Assembly (NCBI RefSeq): GCF_029439455.1
Contig: NZ_JAQFVG010000242.1
Location: 1-64,000, forward strand
DNA length: 64,000 bases
Source: Caballeronia sp. BR00000012568055
Lineage (GTDB): Bacteria; Pseudomonadota; Gammaproteobacteria; Burkholderiales; Burkholderiaceae
Reading direction: 5' to 3'
In this document: piece after piece, positions 34,012 through 42,918 of the stretch
Position numbering within the stretch: position 1 is the first letter of the stretch
Layout of the letters: each line of letters begins with the position of its first letter
The notes under the pieces: model-generated
The model's database searches: none
The model's input: only the letters and a program-made list of their open reading frames with translations
Told to the model about the DNA's origin: nothing
Made by a program: the position numbers and the translations under genes

Positions 34012-35418
34012 ATGGCTAGCCTTCAGGACGAAGCGCACGGCGGCCGCCAGGCGAAGAAAGCGACGGCGAGCGGCTGGATCGGCTCGGCGCTCGAGTATTA
34101 CGACTTCTTCATCTACGCCCAGGCAGCAGCGCTGATTTTCCCGCAGCTTTTCTTTCCGTCGGGCAATCCGAAGGTGGCGATCGTCGCCTCGCTGGCGACC
34201 TACGGCGTGGGTTATGTCGCGCGTCCGATCGGCGCATTCGTGCTCGGCCATCTGGGCGATACTCACGGCCGCAAGAACGTTCTGCTGATCTGCATGTTCC
34301 TGATGGGTTTCTCGACGATGGCGGTCGGCCTGTTGCCGACGTATCACAGCGTCGGCATGCTCGCACCGGCACTGCTGGTGATCCTGCGTCTGGTTCAGGG
34401 CTTCGCGGTGGCCGGTGAAATCTCCGGCGCGAGTTCGATGATTCTCGAACACGCCCCGTTCGGCCGACGCGGTTATTACGCGAGCTTCACGCTGCAAGGC
34501 GTGCAGGCGGGCCAGATTCTCGCCGCTGCCGTATTCCTGCCGCTCGCCTACTTCATGCCGGAAGACATGTTCAATTCGTGGGGATGGCGCATTCCGTTCC
34601 TGCTGTCGGCGCTGGTGCTGGTCGCGGGTTACATCATCCGGAAGGAAGTGCATGAAACGCCGGCTTTCACGTCCGAAGGCGCACACGGCGATTTGCCGAA
34701 GTCGCCGATCAAGGAAGCCTTCGCCAACAGCACGCCCGACATGGTTCGCGTGGTCTGCATGGCGCTGATGAACGTGATTCCGGTCGTCGCCACGATTTTC
34801 GGTGCGGCGTATGCGGTGCAGGCGTCGTACGGCATCGGCTTCCACAAGAGCGTGTATCTGTGGATTCCGGTGGCGGGCAATATCCTCGCGGTGATTGTGA
34901 TTCCGTTCGTCGGCAATCTATCCGACAAGATCGGCCGCCGTATTCCGATGATTGTCGGTTCGCTGCTCGCGGGTCTCTTGTCCTTCGCTTATCTGTATGC
35001 GATCAGCATCAAGAACGTGCCGCTGGCGATCGTCGCATCGCTGTTGATGTGGGGCATCGTGTATCAAGGCTATAACGCGATTTTCCCGAGCTTCTTCCCG
35101 GAACTGTTCCCGACGCGCTCACGCGTTTCGGCGATGGCGATTGCGCAGAACATCGGCACAACCATCACGGCGCTGCTGCCGGCGCTGTTCGCTGCGGTCG
35201 CGCCGCCGGGATCAACGAACATTCCGTTCACCATCGGCGCACTGGCTTTCAGCGTGACGATCATCGCTTCGATTGCGGCATTCTCGGCGCGGGAGACGTA
35301 TCGAGTACGACTGAACGATCTCGGCAAGAAGGATGCAGTGCCGATGAACGAGCAGGAATACGAACGACTCCGCGCGGATTCGATGGCGGTGGAGAAGGTC
35401 GCCAAGGCGCACGCCTGA
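34012..35418 (+). CDS. MFS transporter, metabolite:proton symporter (MHS) family
   Basis: This 468-aa importer has about twelve helices. The MHS signature is clear: SGWIGSALEYYDFFIYA near the start, the loop motif GHLGDTHGRKNVLL (A-loop G-x3-D-x-x-GRR/K) and RLVQGFAVAGEISGASSMILEHAP. Relatives carry alpha-ketoglutarate, shikimate, proline or aromatic acids. A CGGAGACAA site supports the start at 34012. It is divergent from the PcaR-like regulator, which points to an aromatic or dicarboxylic acid. A strong terminator follows at 35453. Confidence 0.9.
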   Translation: MASLQDEAHGGRQAKKATASGWIGSALEYYDFFIYAQAAALIFPQLFFPSGNPKVAIVASLATYGVGYVARPIGAFVLGHLGDTHGRKNVLLICMFLMGFSTMAVGLLPTYHSVGMLAPALLVILRLVQGFAVAGEISGASSMILEHAPFGRRGYYASFTLQGVQAGQILAAAVFLPLAYFMPEDMFNSWGWRIPFLLSALVLVAGYIIRKEVHETPAFTSEGAHGDLPKSPIKEAFANSTPDMVRVVCMALMNVIPVVATIFGAAYAVQASYGIGFHKSVYLWIPVAGNILAVIVIPFVGNLSDKIGRRIPMIVGSLLAGLLSFAYLYAISIKNVPLAIVASLLMWGIVYQGYNAIFPSFFPELFPTRSRVSAMAIAQNIGTTITALLPALFAAVAPPGSTNIPFTIGALAFSVTIIASIAAFSARETYRVRLNDLGKKDAVPMNEQEYERLRADSMAVEKVAKAHA

Positions 35419-35452
35419 ATGAAAGTTTGATCGCGAGTGTTGGAGTGTTTGG

Positions 35453-35485
35453 ACGGGCCTTGAGGCAATCAAGGCCCGTTTTTTT
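35453..35485 (+). terminator. Intrinsic terminator of the MHS transporter gene
   Basis: ACGGGCCTTGA (35453-35463) and TCAAGGCCCGT (35469-35479) form a perfect 11-bp stem with a GGCAA loop, followed by a run of seven T including the last stem base. It lies 34 bp after the stop codon. Confidence 0.93.
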
Positions 35486-35571
35486 ATGGGTGATTACATC
35501 CCATGTAATTGGCGCGATTCCCCCATGCGCCTACTCTTTGCCTGTACCTTTTCACAGCCAAGGAGCACACC

Positions 35572-36132
35572 ATGTCGCACTTCACGCTTCACACGATCGA
35601 CACCGCGCCCGCGCAATCGCAACCCGTGCTGCACAAATTGCACGATACCTTCGGCACGATCCCGAACATCGCCGCGGCGATGGCGAATTCGCCGGTGCTA
35701 ATCAACGGTTTTATCGGCTTGTTCGAGCGTGTGCACGCGAGCAGTCTCACCGAGCCGCAGATTCAGACGCTTTTGCTCACCAACGCCGTCACCAATGCGA
35801 GCGCCTGGCCCGTCGCGTTCCACTCGGCGCTCGCGTTGAATCAAGGCGTATCACGCGCCGATGTCGATGCCATGCGCGCAGGCCATCTTCCCGGCGATAA
35901 TCGACTCGCCGCGCTGTCGATGCTCGCACGCACGCTGATCGAAAAACGCGGCCTTTTGAATGTGTCGGACGAAGCGCGCTTTCTCGAAGCCGGCTTCACG
36001 TCAGAACAAATCCTCGAAGTGATCGCAGTCGTAGCCGCATCGACGATTACGAACTACACGGCAAGCGTCACGAAGCCGCCACTCGAAGACGCGTTCGCGG
36101 AGTTCGCGTGGTCTTCTAAGGATATCGAATGA
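35572..36132 (+). CDS. AhpD/carboxymuconolactone-decarboxylase-like protein lacking the redox cysteines
   Basis: This 186-aa all-helical protein has the AhpD-like core (PQIQTLLLTNAVTNASAWPVAFHSALAL, about residues 61-88, preceded by FERVHASSL). In AhpD-type members the segment before AFH/AAH holds a C-x-x-C or E-x-C; here it reads NASAWPV, so no cysteine at all is present and peroxidase chemistry seems excluded. The start follows AAGGAGCAC. Its stop overlaps the next ATG (ATGA), coupling it to the XRE-MmyB regulator. Confidence 0.82.
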   Translation: MSHFTLHTIDTAPAQSQPVLHKLHDTFGTIPNIAAAMANSPVLINGFIGLFERVHASSLTEPQIQTLLLTNAVTNASAWPVAFHSALALNQGVSRADVDAMRAGHLPGDNRLAALSMLARTLIEKRGLLNVSDEARFLEAGFTSEQILEVIAVVAASTITNYTASVTKPPLEDAFAEFAWSSKDIE

Positions 36133-36944
36133 ATCTTGACAGGCAGGAATTCGGCTCGCTGCTGCGTTATTGGCGCGATGTGCGCGGCGTGAGCCAACTC
36201 GATCTGTCGTTGGATGCGGGCATTTCGCAGCGGCAGATCAGTTTTATCGAAAGCGGGCGCAGCGTGCCGGGCCGCGATACGGTCATCACGCTCGCGCAAA
36301 CGCTCGATGTGCCACTGCGCGAACGCAATGCGCTGCTGCTCGCCGCCGGTTACGCGCCCGTTTATTCCGACGCGCCGTGGAACGCGCAGGAAATGCAAAG
36401 CGTGACGCGCGCGCTTGCGCGTGTAGTGCGTCAGCACGAACCATTTCCCGCGCTGGTCATGGATCGCCATTGGAACGTGCTGATGACCAACGAAGCCGCG
36501 CCGCGCTTTTTCAACCGCTTTATCGATATGTCCGCGCGCAAAGGGCCGCGCAACATGCTGCATTTGCTGTTCGATCCGCACGGCATGCGCCCTTTTATCG
36601 ACGATTGGGATAATGTCGCGCGCAGTCTTTTACAGCGTGTATATAGAGAATCCGTGGGACATGTGATCGATGGCGAAACGCAGCATCTGCTCGATGAGTT
36701 GCTCGCGTTTCCCGACGTACCGCGCGACTGGAGCACGCATCATACACAAGCAACTGCGCCGGTCATTCCATATGGATTCCGAATCGATGGACAAGTGCTA
36801 CGTTATTTCTCGATGGTCACGAGCGTAGGCACGCCGCAGACCATCGCCGCACAGGAGCTTCGGCTGGAATGTATGTTTCCGCTCGACGATGCCACCGAAG
36901 CGTGGCATGACTCGCTCACGCGCCCTGCTGCTTACGCTCCGTGA
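36129..36944 (+). CDS. XRE-family regulator with MmyB-like ligand-binding domain
   Basis: This 271-aa protein has an N-terminal helix-turn-helix (GSLLRYWRDVRGVSQLDLSLDAGISQRQISFIESG, about residues 9-43) and a C-terminal MmyB-like PAS-fold domain (APVYSDAPW, PALVMDRHWNVLMTNEAAPRFF, NMLHLLFDPHGMRPFI), thought to bind fatty acids or other hydrophobic ligands. It is translationally coupled to the AhpD-like gene, its probable partner or target. Its last 29 bp overlap the end of the convergent CheB-CheR gene. Confidence 0.9.
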   Translation: MNLDRQEFGSLLRYWRDVRGVSQLDLSLDAGISQRQISFIESGRSVPGRDTVITLAQTLDVPLRERNALLLAAGYAPVYSDAPWNAQEMQSVTRALARVVRQHEPFPALVMDRHWNVLMTNEAAPRFFNRFIDMSARKGPRNMLHLLFDPHGMRPFIDDWDNVARSLLQRVYRESVGHVIDGETQHLLDELLAFPDVPRDWSTHHTQATAPVIPYGFRIDGQVLRYFSMVTSVGTPQTIAAQELRLECMFPLDDATEAWHDSLTRPAAYAP

Positions 36945-39900
36945 TATCCGCTGCCGTGCCCAGCCACTCGACGATATTCCCTTCGCCATCGAGCAAAGGC
37001 ACCGCGCGCGACAAAGTCCAGCCCAGCGCGCCATCCACACGCAACACGCGATGCTCGAGTTCGAATACCGTGCGCGTGTCGATTGCGTGACGAATCGCCT
37101 GCATCACGCGCGCCTGGTCTTCGGGGTGAATGTAGGTATTGAGCCAATCGCCGCTGGGCGAGGAAGTATCGGAAATAAAGGCTTTTCCTTGCAGAGAACT
37201 CATCACGCTCCAGTCCGGACTCATGCGATACACCACGTCGAAACTCGCGGCCAGATATGCGTGCAACTGTTCCTCGCTTTTATGGCGCGCAGCTTCCGCG
37301 CGCTTGCGCACTTCGCCCTCCATGTAGCGCGACAGAATGATGGACGCCGTGTTGGTCAACAGCGCCGTCAGCCGCAAATCGCGGCGCGACGCCGCCCGCG
37401 CCTGCGATGAATAAATCGCCAGCGTACCCACCAGTTGTTGCGCGGGGCTGATCAGCGGAAAGCTCCAGCAACCGCGATATCCGAATCGATCGGCAAGCCA
37501 TCGCCACGGTTCCCAGCGCGGATCTTCGTGCACGTCCGCGGTGAGGACCGCTTCGCCGGTATGCGTCACCAGTCCGCACGCAAGCGATTCGGGACCAATG
37601 CGAAAGCCATCGACCGCTTCCGCATATTCATCAGTCATCCCAACTATTCGATGCAGTGTCGTCCCATCGCCATTGGCCAGATACACGGCCGCACGCGTGC
37701 CCGGCCCGAGCGTTTCCTGCGCGATGCGCACCAGCATGCCCAGCGATTGTTCCAGCGGCGCTTCATTGATCGCGGCTTCGAGCGCTTCACGCTGGCCGCG
37801 CGTCCAGTTGGCGTATTCGTCGAGTTCCTCGTTGCGCGCGCGCAATTCTTCTTCGGCGCGCGCCCGTTCGACCGCGGCCCAGATGCGCTCCGCCATCAGT
37901 TCGAGAAACATCAGTTCTTCGCGCGACCACGTATGCGGTGAAGCGAGATGCACCACCAGCGCGCCGAGCACGCGGCCCGATTGACCTGAATCCACGAACG
38001 GCGCGTTGGCCCACGCGCCGACGCCGAACGCGCGACAGATATCGCGTTGCGCCGCGCTCATCGCCGGATCGATCATGACGTCGTTGCTTTGACCGGCGCG
38101 GCCGATCATATCGATGGCATAGCGGCGTCCGAGCATATTCACGCAGCCATCGGCCGCATCGGTGGCGACGATTTCGAGTTCATGCGCGCCGGCCGGTTCC
38201 ATGTAGTTGATGCGCAGCGCGCCGAGTTGCTCGCGCAGCATGCGGATCGCGGTGCTGCGCGTATCGCGATGCCCGGCGGGACAGCGCATCGCATCGGCAA
38301 AACGCACCATGAAACTGTGCGATGCGCTTTCACGCAGCGCCTGTTCCGCGCGCTTCAGCTCCGAGATATCCGTGAAATTCACCGCGACGCCCGCGTTCTT
38401 TTCCGTGCGCGACATAAACGGCCGGATGCGCCGCAAAAAGCACTTGTCTTCCTGATTGCGCACCTCGGCTTCGCGCGGTTCGTCGGTCTGCATGACGGCG
38501 CGCACATCGCGAATGAATTCCGGATCGTCGAAGCGCGGGAAGAAGTCGGTGATCGGGCGGCCCACGTCGCCTGCTCTGAGCGGAAAGAGTTCATGGATCG
38601 ATGGCGTGAACCATCGCACGCGCAACTCTTCATCGAGAAACAGCGTCATGACCGCGCCCGCGCTCAGCACGCGACTCTGCATTTCCAGTTCGGCGATCTT
38701 GTTTTCGAGCGTCGCGTTCACCTGGTTCAAATCGTCGTTGGCGATATTCAATTGCTCATTCGATGCCCTCAGTTCCTCGTTCAGCGCGTGCAGTTCCTCG
38801 CGCGAGGCTTCGAGTTCTTCACGCGAGACGCGAATGGCTTCGGTCCAGTCTTCATTCGATGCCTCGCGCTTGTCCAATCCGCCGCGCCGTTCGCCCGCCA
38901 GAAACGACACCAGCACGCGCGGCGATGCGCCGTTTTCAGCGGTCTGGATCGGCGTGATTCTGATTTGAAGCGCATGCGGGCCGTCGTCTTCTTCGTGCAG
39001 GCCGTGAACGGCGGCGGGCTGGCCATCCGCGAATGCGCGCAGCGCCGCCGACCTCAGGCTCGACGCGAGTTCGCGCTGCGTGAGCTTGAGCAGATTGTCG
39101 GTCGGCTGGCCGGCGGGAAAATTGAGGAACTTGTCGGTGTCGCCGTAGACCTGAAGAATGCGGAATTCGTCATCGATCAAAACGGATGGCAAATCGAAAT
39201 GCTCAACCGCCGCGCGATGCGCGACCGACGGCACCGCCGCCGCGTGCCGGAATCGCGCCATGCGATACGGAAAGCGGATGCGCACATCCGCCGCCGGACC
39301 GGTTTTGCGATAGATATGCCAGCGGCCCGAAACGGGTTCGAAGCCTTTTTGACGTGCCGATAACGGCTCGCCCTTGCCGAGGAACAGATAACCGCCGAGC
39401 CGCAGCGCGCTGTGCAGCAGAAACAGCACGCGTTCGGTCGCTTCGGGATCGAGATAGATCAGCAGGTTGCGGCAGGTGACGAGATCGAGTCCATGAAATG
39501 GCGGATCGACCAGCAGGTCTTGCGGCGCGAACACCATTTTTTCGCGCAGCGCGCGTTCGATACGGCAGTTGCCATCGACCGAATAGAAGAAGCGCGCCTG
39601 ACGCTCGGCGGAGACTTTTTCGAGCGCATTGGCTGCGAACACGCCCCGGCTCGCGCGCGTTACGATATCGGGCGAGGCGTCGGTGGCGAACACCTGAAAG
39701 TCCGCCGATGCACCGCTTTCGCTCAGCAGCATCGCTACGGAATAGGCCTCTTCGCCGGTCGCGCAGGCCGTGGTCCACGCGCGGATGGTTTCGCCCGCGC
39801 GCTCCTTCAGCAATGGCTCGATCACGTCGTGCTTCAGCGCGTCCCACGCGGGTGGATCGCGGAAAAACTCGGTGACGTGAATGGGGATGCCGCGAATCAG

Positions 39901-40722
39901 CGCTTCGAGTTCGGCGGGATCGTCGTGCAGCAGGGATTGATAGTTGGCGAACGAGCGCACGCGGCGCGCGTCCATGCGCTGCTGGATGCGCCAGAGCAGA
40001 GGCGTCGCCTTGTAGCCGCTCAGATCGAAACCGGCCTGCTTGCGGATCATGCCGACGATTTCATCGAGCGTGCGCGCAATCTCGCCGGTCCACGCGACCT
40101 GGCTTTCGGGCCGCACATACGCGGGCGAGGCGCACAACGCCAGTTGCCGCGCGATCTCGCCGACCGGCAGCACGTAATCCGCCGCGCCCCGCGCGATGAC
40201 CGCGCGCGGCATGTCGTCGTTCATCGTCGTGACCGGGTCTTGCACGATGACCACGCCGCCCGCCTGCTTCACGCAGATCGCGCCCGCCGCGCCATCGGTG
40301 CCGGTGCCGGACAGCACGGCGGCGATGGCTTTCGGGCCGCGATCGCCCGCGAGACTTTCGAACAGCGCGTCGATCGTATCGATGCCGGGCCGGCGCGATC
40401 CGCCTTCGGCCGGCCGCGTGCGGAAGATGCCGTGTTCAAGCGTGAGTACATCGTCGGAACTGGCGACGTAGATGCGATTCGGCGCGGGACGCTCGCCGTG
40501 CATCGCCATACAGACGGGCAGCGGCGTCCATTTGTCCAGCAGTCTGACGAGCTGATCGCGCTGTCCCGGCATGGAATGCTGGACGATGACGATAGCCAGC
40601 GCTGGCTGCGGCGGCATCGCCTGAAGCAGACTGTGCAAAGCCTCGATACCGCCCGCCGATGCACCGATGCCCACGACAAAACAATCGTCGGCGGATGCGG
40701 GCTTGATCTGGGGTGTGGCCAT
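36916..40722 (-). CDS. CheB-CheR-PAS-GAF-GAF-PAS fusion protein without a kinase domain
   Basis: This 1268-aa cytosolic protein starts with a CheB methylesterase domain (about residues 13-195) with Ser22 in GASAGG, His49 in VQHSMPG and Asp143 in TGTDGA. A CheR methyltransferase follows (about 215-480) with the SAM motif TACATGEEAYS (C320) and NLLIYLD. Then come a PAS-like region (490-610), a coiled coil (650-715), a PAS domain (715-830), two GAF domains (850-985 and 1010-1150) and a last PAS ending ADITERKQQGA. Related proteins often end in a histidine kinase; here the gene stops right after the linker. No receiver domain precedes CheB. No chemoreceptor lies nearby. Confidence 0.9.
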   Translation of the reverse strand: MATPQIKPASADDCFVVGIGASAGGIEALHSLLQAMPPQPALAIVIVQHSMPGQRDQLVRLLDKWTPLPVCMAMHGERPAPNRIYVASSDDVLTLEHGIFRTRPAEGGSRRPGIDTIDALFESLAGDRGPKAIAAVLSGTGTDGAAGAICVKQAGGVVIVQDPVTTMNDDMPRAVIARGAADYVLPVGEIARQLALCASPAYVRPESQVAWTGEIARTLDEIVGMIRKQAGFDLSGYKATPLLWRIQQRMDARRVRSFANYQSLLHDDPAELEALIRGIPIHVTEFFRDPPAWDALKHDVIEPLLKERAGETIRAWTTACATGEEAYSVAMLLSESGASADFQVFATDASPDIVTRASRGVFAANALEKVSAERQARFFYSVDGNCRIERALREKMVFAPQDLLVDPPFHGLDLVTCRNLLIYLDPEATERVLFLLHSALRLGGYLFLGKGEPLSARQKGFEPVSGRWHIYRKTGPAADVRIRFPYRMARFRHAAAVPSVAHRAAVEHFDLPSVLIDDEFRILQVYGDTDKFLNFPAGQPTDNLLKLTQRELASSLRSAALRAFADGQPAAVHGLHEEDDGPHALQIRITPIQTAENGASPRVLVSFLAGERRGGLDKREASNEDWTEAIRVSREELEASREELHALNEELRASNEQLNIANDDLNQVNATLENKIAELEMQSRVLSAGAVMTLFLDEELRVRWFTPSIHELFPLRAGDVGRPITDFFPRFDDPEFIRDVRAVMQTDEPREAEVRNQEDKCFLRRIRPFMSRTEKNAGVAVNFTDISELKRAEQALRESASHSFMVRFADAMRCPAGHRDTRSTAIRMLREQLGALRINYMEPAGAHELEIVATDAADGCVNMLGRRYAIDMIGRAGQSNDVMIDPAMSAAQRDICRAFGVGAWANAPFVDSGQSGRVLGALVVHLASPHTWSREELMFLELMAERIWAAVERARAEEELRARNEELDEYANWTRGQREALEAAINEAPLEQSLGMLVRIAQETLGPGTRAAVYLANGDGTTLHRIVGMTDEYAEAVDGFRIGPESLACGLVTHTGEAVLTADVHEDPRWEPWRWLADRFGYRGCWSFPLISPAQQLVGTLAIYSSQARAASRRDLRLTALLTNTASIILSRYMEGEVRKRAEAARHKSEEQLHAYLAASFDVVYRMSPDWSVMSSLQGKAFISDTSSPSGDWLNTYIHPEDQARVMQAIRHAIDTRTVFELEHRVLRVDGALGWTLSRAVPLLDGEGNIVEWLGTAADITERKQQGA

Positions 40723-41057
40723 AAATCACTTCAACTGGAATAAGCGCGCGACTTGTCAGTATGCGCCACTCATGTGTGCGCCATTTACTGCGGCGCTGCG
40801 CTGAATCGTCAAAACAATTGAAATTAGATTGAACGGTAAATCGTTTGCCGACTCCTATAAGTCGGCACGTTCACCGTTATTCTTCTGAACAATATGAGCT
40901 TGCATCATGAATTGATCAGGAATGCGGAATGCTTGTCGATGCGCTTCGGAAGTCCTTCCCAATGTTTGCCAGCCCACCAAATTTCTATGATGGAAAGGTG
41001 ACGTAAGCACATCGAAAGCCTCTATAATCGATTCACCCCGGCAGAGGAATCTATTCA
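40723..41057. other. 335-bp non-coding gap with hairpin and cupin promoter
   Basis: No convincing gene is seen; a 69-codon minus-strand reading (41064-40855) lacks ribosome site and similarity. TGCCGACT and AGTCGGCA (40846-40867) form an 8-bp stem around CCTATA without a T-run. A perfect TATAAT lies at 41023-41028, 30 bp before the cupin start, and probably serves it. The stretch is more AT-rich than its surroundings. Confidence 0.55.
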
Positions 41058-41495
41058 ATGGCATCGCCAGTATTCGAGTCTGTCCGCCTGGACGACATCA
41101 TGCTCAAGCCTGACCCGATCGATCCGTCGTGGATACTCGAAGGCGACCCCGTCGCGCGCAGCGGACTGTGGTCGCTGAGTCCGGACAAGACTACGTCGTC
41201 ATGGGTGTGGGATTGCACGGCCGGTCGTTTCAACTGGTACTTCGATGCCGACGAAACCATCTACGTGATCGAAGGCGAAGTCATCATCACAGCCGAAGGT
41301 CAGGAACCGCGCTCCTTGCGCGCCGGACATGCAGCTTTGTTTTATGCGGGTACGCGTTCCGAATGGTATGTGCCGCGCTATGTGCGCAAACATGCCATTC
41401 TGCGTCCGCATCTCGCGCGGCCCGTGGCGCTGGCCGTAAAGGTCGGCATCAAGTTGCGGCGCAAGGCGAATGGCTCGCTTGCACGCTCGTTTTGA
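41058..41495 (+). CDS. Cupin-domain protein with basic tail
   Basis: This 145-aa protein has a single cupin of the DUF861/Cupin_3 type: WVWDCTAGRFNWYFDADETIYVIEGEVIIT then LRAGHAALFYAGTRSEWYV. The usual metal-binding His pair is missing, as in many Cupin_3 members; Glu in DETIYVIEGE remains. The last 30 residues are basic and moderately hydrophobic (ARPVALAVKVGIKLRRKANGSLARSF in part), unusual for the family and possibly a membrane-surface anchor. A TATAAT and a GCAGAGGAA site precede it. Function unknown. Confidence 0.8.
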   Translation: MASPVFESVRLDDIMLKPDPIDPSWILEGDPVARSGLWSLSPDKTTSSWVWDCTAGRFNWYFDADETIYVIEGEVIITAEGQEPRSLRAGHAALFYAGTRSEWYVPRYVRKHAILRPHLARPVALAVKVGIKLRRKANGSLARSF

Positions 41496-41504
41496 TACCT
41501 TGTT

Positions 41505-42836
41505 TTAGTACGTCTGTTCGGCAATCACCTCCGCGACTTTTTCTAACGCACGTTCGAGCGTAAGCATATCGACCGAGCCGAGCGCGAGCCGTATTGCATG
41601 CGGCACGTGTGCGGACGTGGCGAACGGCTGTGCGGTCGATACTGCAATTCGCGTACGCATCAGCGCTGCGGCGATTGCATCGGCGCGTACTTCCTGATCC
41701 AGCGGCAACCAAAGAAAGTACGAATTGCGATGCCCCGTGCGCTTCACGCCGCTAAGCACGCGCGCGGCAAGTGATTGCCGCGCGGCTGCATCGCGGCGCT
41801 TTTCTGCTTCGAGCGTGGCTAGCGTGCCGTCTTCAATCCATCCGCACGCAATCGATGTCAAAGCTGCAGGCGTGTTCCATGTCGTGGCGCGAATCGTGCG
41901 TTCGAGCTTCGCAATGTGTTCGCGCGGCGCGTGGATAAAGCCGACGCGCAATCCCGTCGCAATACTCTTCGATACGCTCGACACATACACCGTCGATTCC
42001 GGCGCAAGCGATGCAAGCGGCGGCGGCGCATCGTCGGCGAGAAAGGCATACGCGCCGTCTTCGATGATCGTCACGCCATGCTTGCGCGTCATCGCGACGA
42101 GTTGCCGCCGTCGAGTCGCGCTCATCACCCAGCCAAGCGGATTGTGCAACGTCGGCATGGCGTAAAGCGCGCGCACGCGTCTGCGTTTGCACAATGCGCT
42201 CAACGCATCCAAATCAGGTCCATTTCCCGCCGATGCAACCGGCGCGAGTTCCAGCCGCGCCGCTTCGGCGGCGAGCTTGAAGCCGGGATAAGTCAGTGCA
42301 TCGACGGCGATCACGTCGCCGGGTTCGAACAGCGCCATCGCGGTCGTGGTCAGCCCGTGCTGCGCGCCGCTCACCAACAACGTCGTTTCCATCGATGCAG
42401 GCACGCCGAGGCCCGCGAGATGCCGCGCCACGGTTTCGCGTTCGTGACCGCGTCCGCCGTGCGGCTGATAACGCAGCAAGGCATCGAGATCGCCGGATGC
42501 CGCGAGTTGACGCAAAGCCGCGCGCAACAACTCCGTCTGCCCCGGCGACGACGGATAGTTAAAACTCAGATCGACGATTTCCGCGCCCCACGCCTGAAGG
42601 TCGATGCCTTCTCCACGCGGCAGCGCTTCCTTCACAAAGGTGCCGCGCCCGGTCTCCCCGCTGACGAGGCCCATCGCGCGCAATTCGGCATAGACGCGCG
42701 TGGCCGTGACGAGCGCGAGACCTTCGCGCGCCGCCAGATCGCGATGCGTCGGCAAACGCGTACCGGGACGCAGACGGCCCGCGCGGATATCGCTGGCTAA
42801 GCGATCGACGAGTTGTTTATAGCGCGCTTCAGGCAT
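41505..42836 (-). CDS. MocR-type regulator (GntR HTH fused to PLP aminotransferase fold)
   Basis: This 443-aa protein has a GntR winged helix (residues 1-68: LASDIRAGRLRPGTRLPTHRDLAAREGLALVTATRVYAEL in part) and a class I aminotransferase-like domain (about 85-440). The PLP lysine is in SSVSKSIATGLRVGF, and YAMPTLHNPLGWVMS holds the conserved Asn. MocR proteins use PLP-amine adducts as signals, often for vitamin B6, GABA or taurine genes. It is divergent from a DJ-1/PfpI gene across 82 bp, which holds repeats suited to its binding. Confidence 0.9.
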   Translation of the reverse strand: MPEARYKQLVDRLASDIRAGRLRPGTRLPTHRDLAAREGLALVTATRVYAELRAMGLVSGETGRGTFVKEALPRGEGIDLQAWGAEIVDLSFNYPSSPGQTELLRAALRQLAASGDLDALLRYQPHGGRGHERETVARHLAGLGVPASMETTLLVSGAQHGLTTTAMALFEPGDVIAVDALTYPGFKLAAEAARLELAPVASAGNGPDLDALSALCKRRRVRALYAMPTLHNPLGWVMSATRRRQLVAMTRKHGVTIIEDGAYAFLADDAPPPLASLAPESTVYVSSVSKSIATGLRVGFIHAPREHIAKLERTIRATTWNTPAALTSIACGWIEDGTLATLEAEKRRDAAARQSLAARVLSGVKRTGHRNSYFLWLPLDQEVRADAIAAALMRTRIAVSTAQPFATSAHVPHAIRLALGSVDMLTLERALEKVAEVIAEQTY

Positions 42837-42850
42837 GCGGATGTATCCAT

Positions 42851-42877
42851 GACAATTATTTGATTGTATCGATTGTC
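42851..42877. promoter_or_regulatory. Repeated ATTGT half-sites between MocR and DJ-1 genes
   Basis: GACAAT (42851-42856), ATTGT (42863-42867) and ATTGTC (42872-42877) combine an inverted pair with an inner direct repeat of ATTGT spaced 9 bp. MocR proteins often bind direct repeats in the divergent promoter, so this is the best operator candidate in the 82-bp gap. Confidence 0.45.
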
Positions 42878-42918
42878 GGTCTTACTATGGCGCGACTCAA
42901 CCCTTGCATCGAATCATC

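Noticed and set aside
39412-40743. 443-codon plus-strand open frame
   Set aside because: Antisense to the CheB-CheR domains, whose catalytic motifs are intact on the minus strand.
40855-41064. 69-codon minus-strand frame in the gap before the cupin gene
   Set aside because: No ribosome site, no similarity, and it covers the TATAAT and hairpin that look like regulatory DNA.
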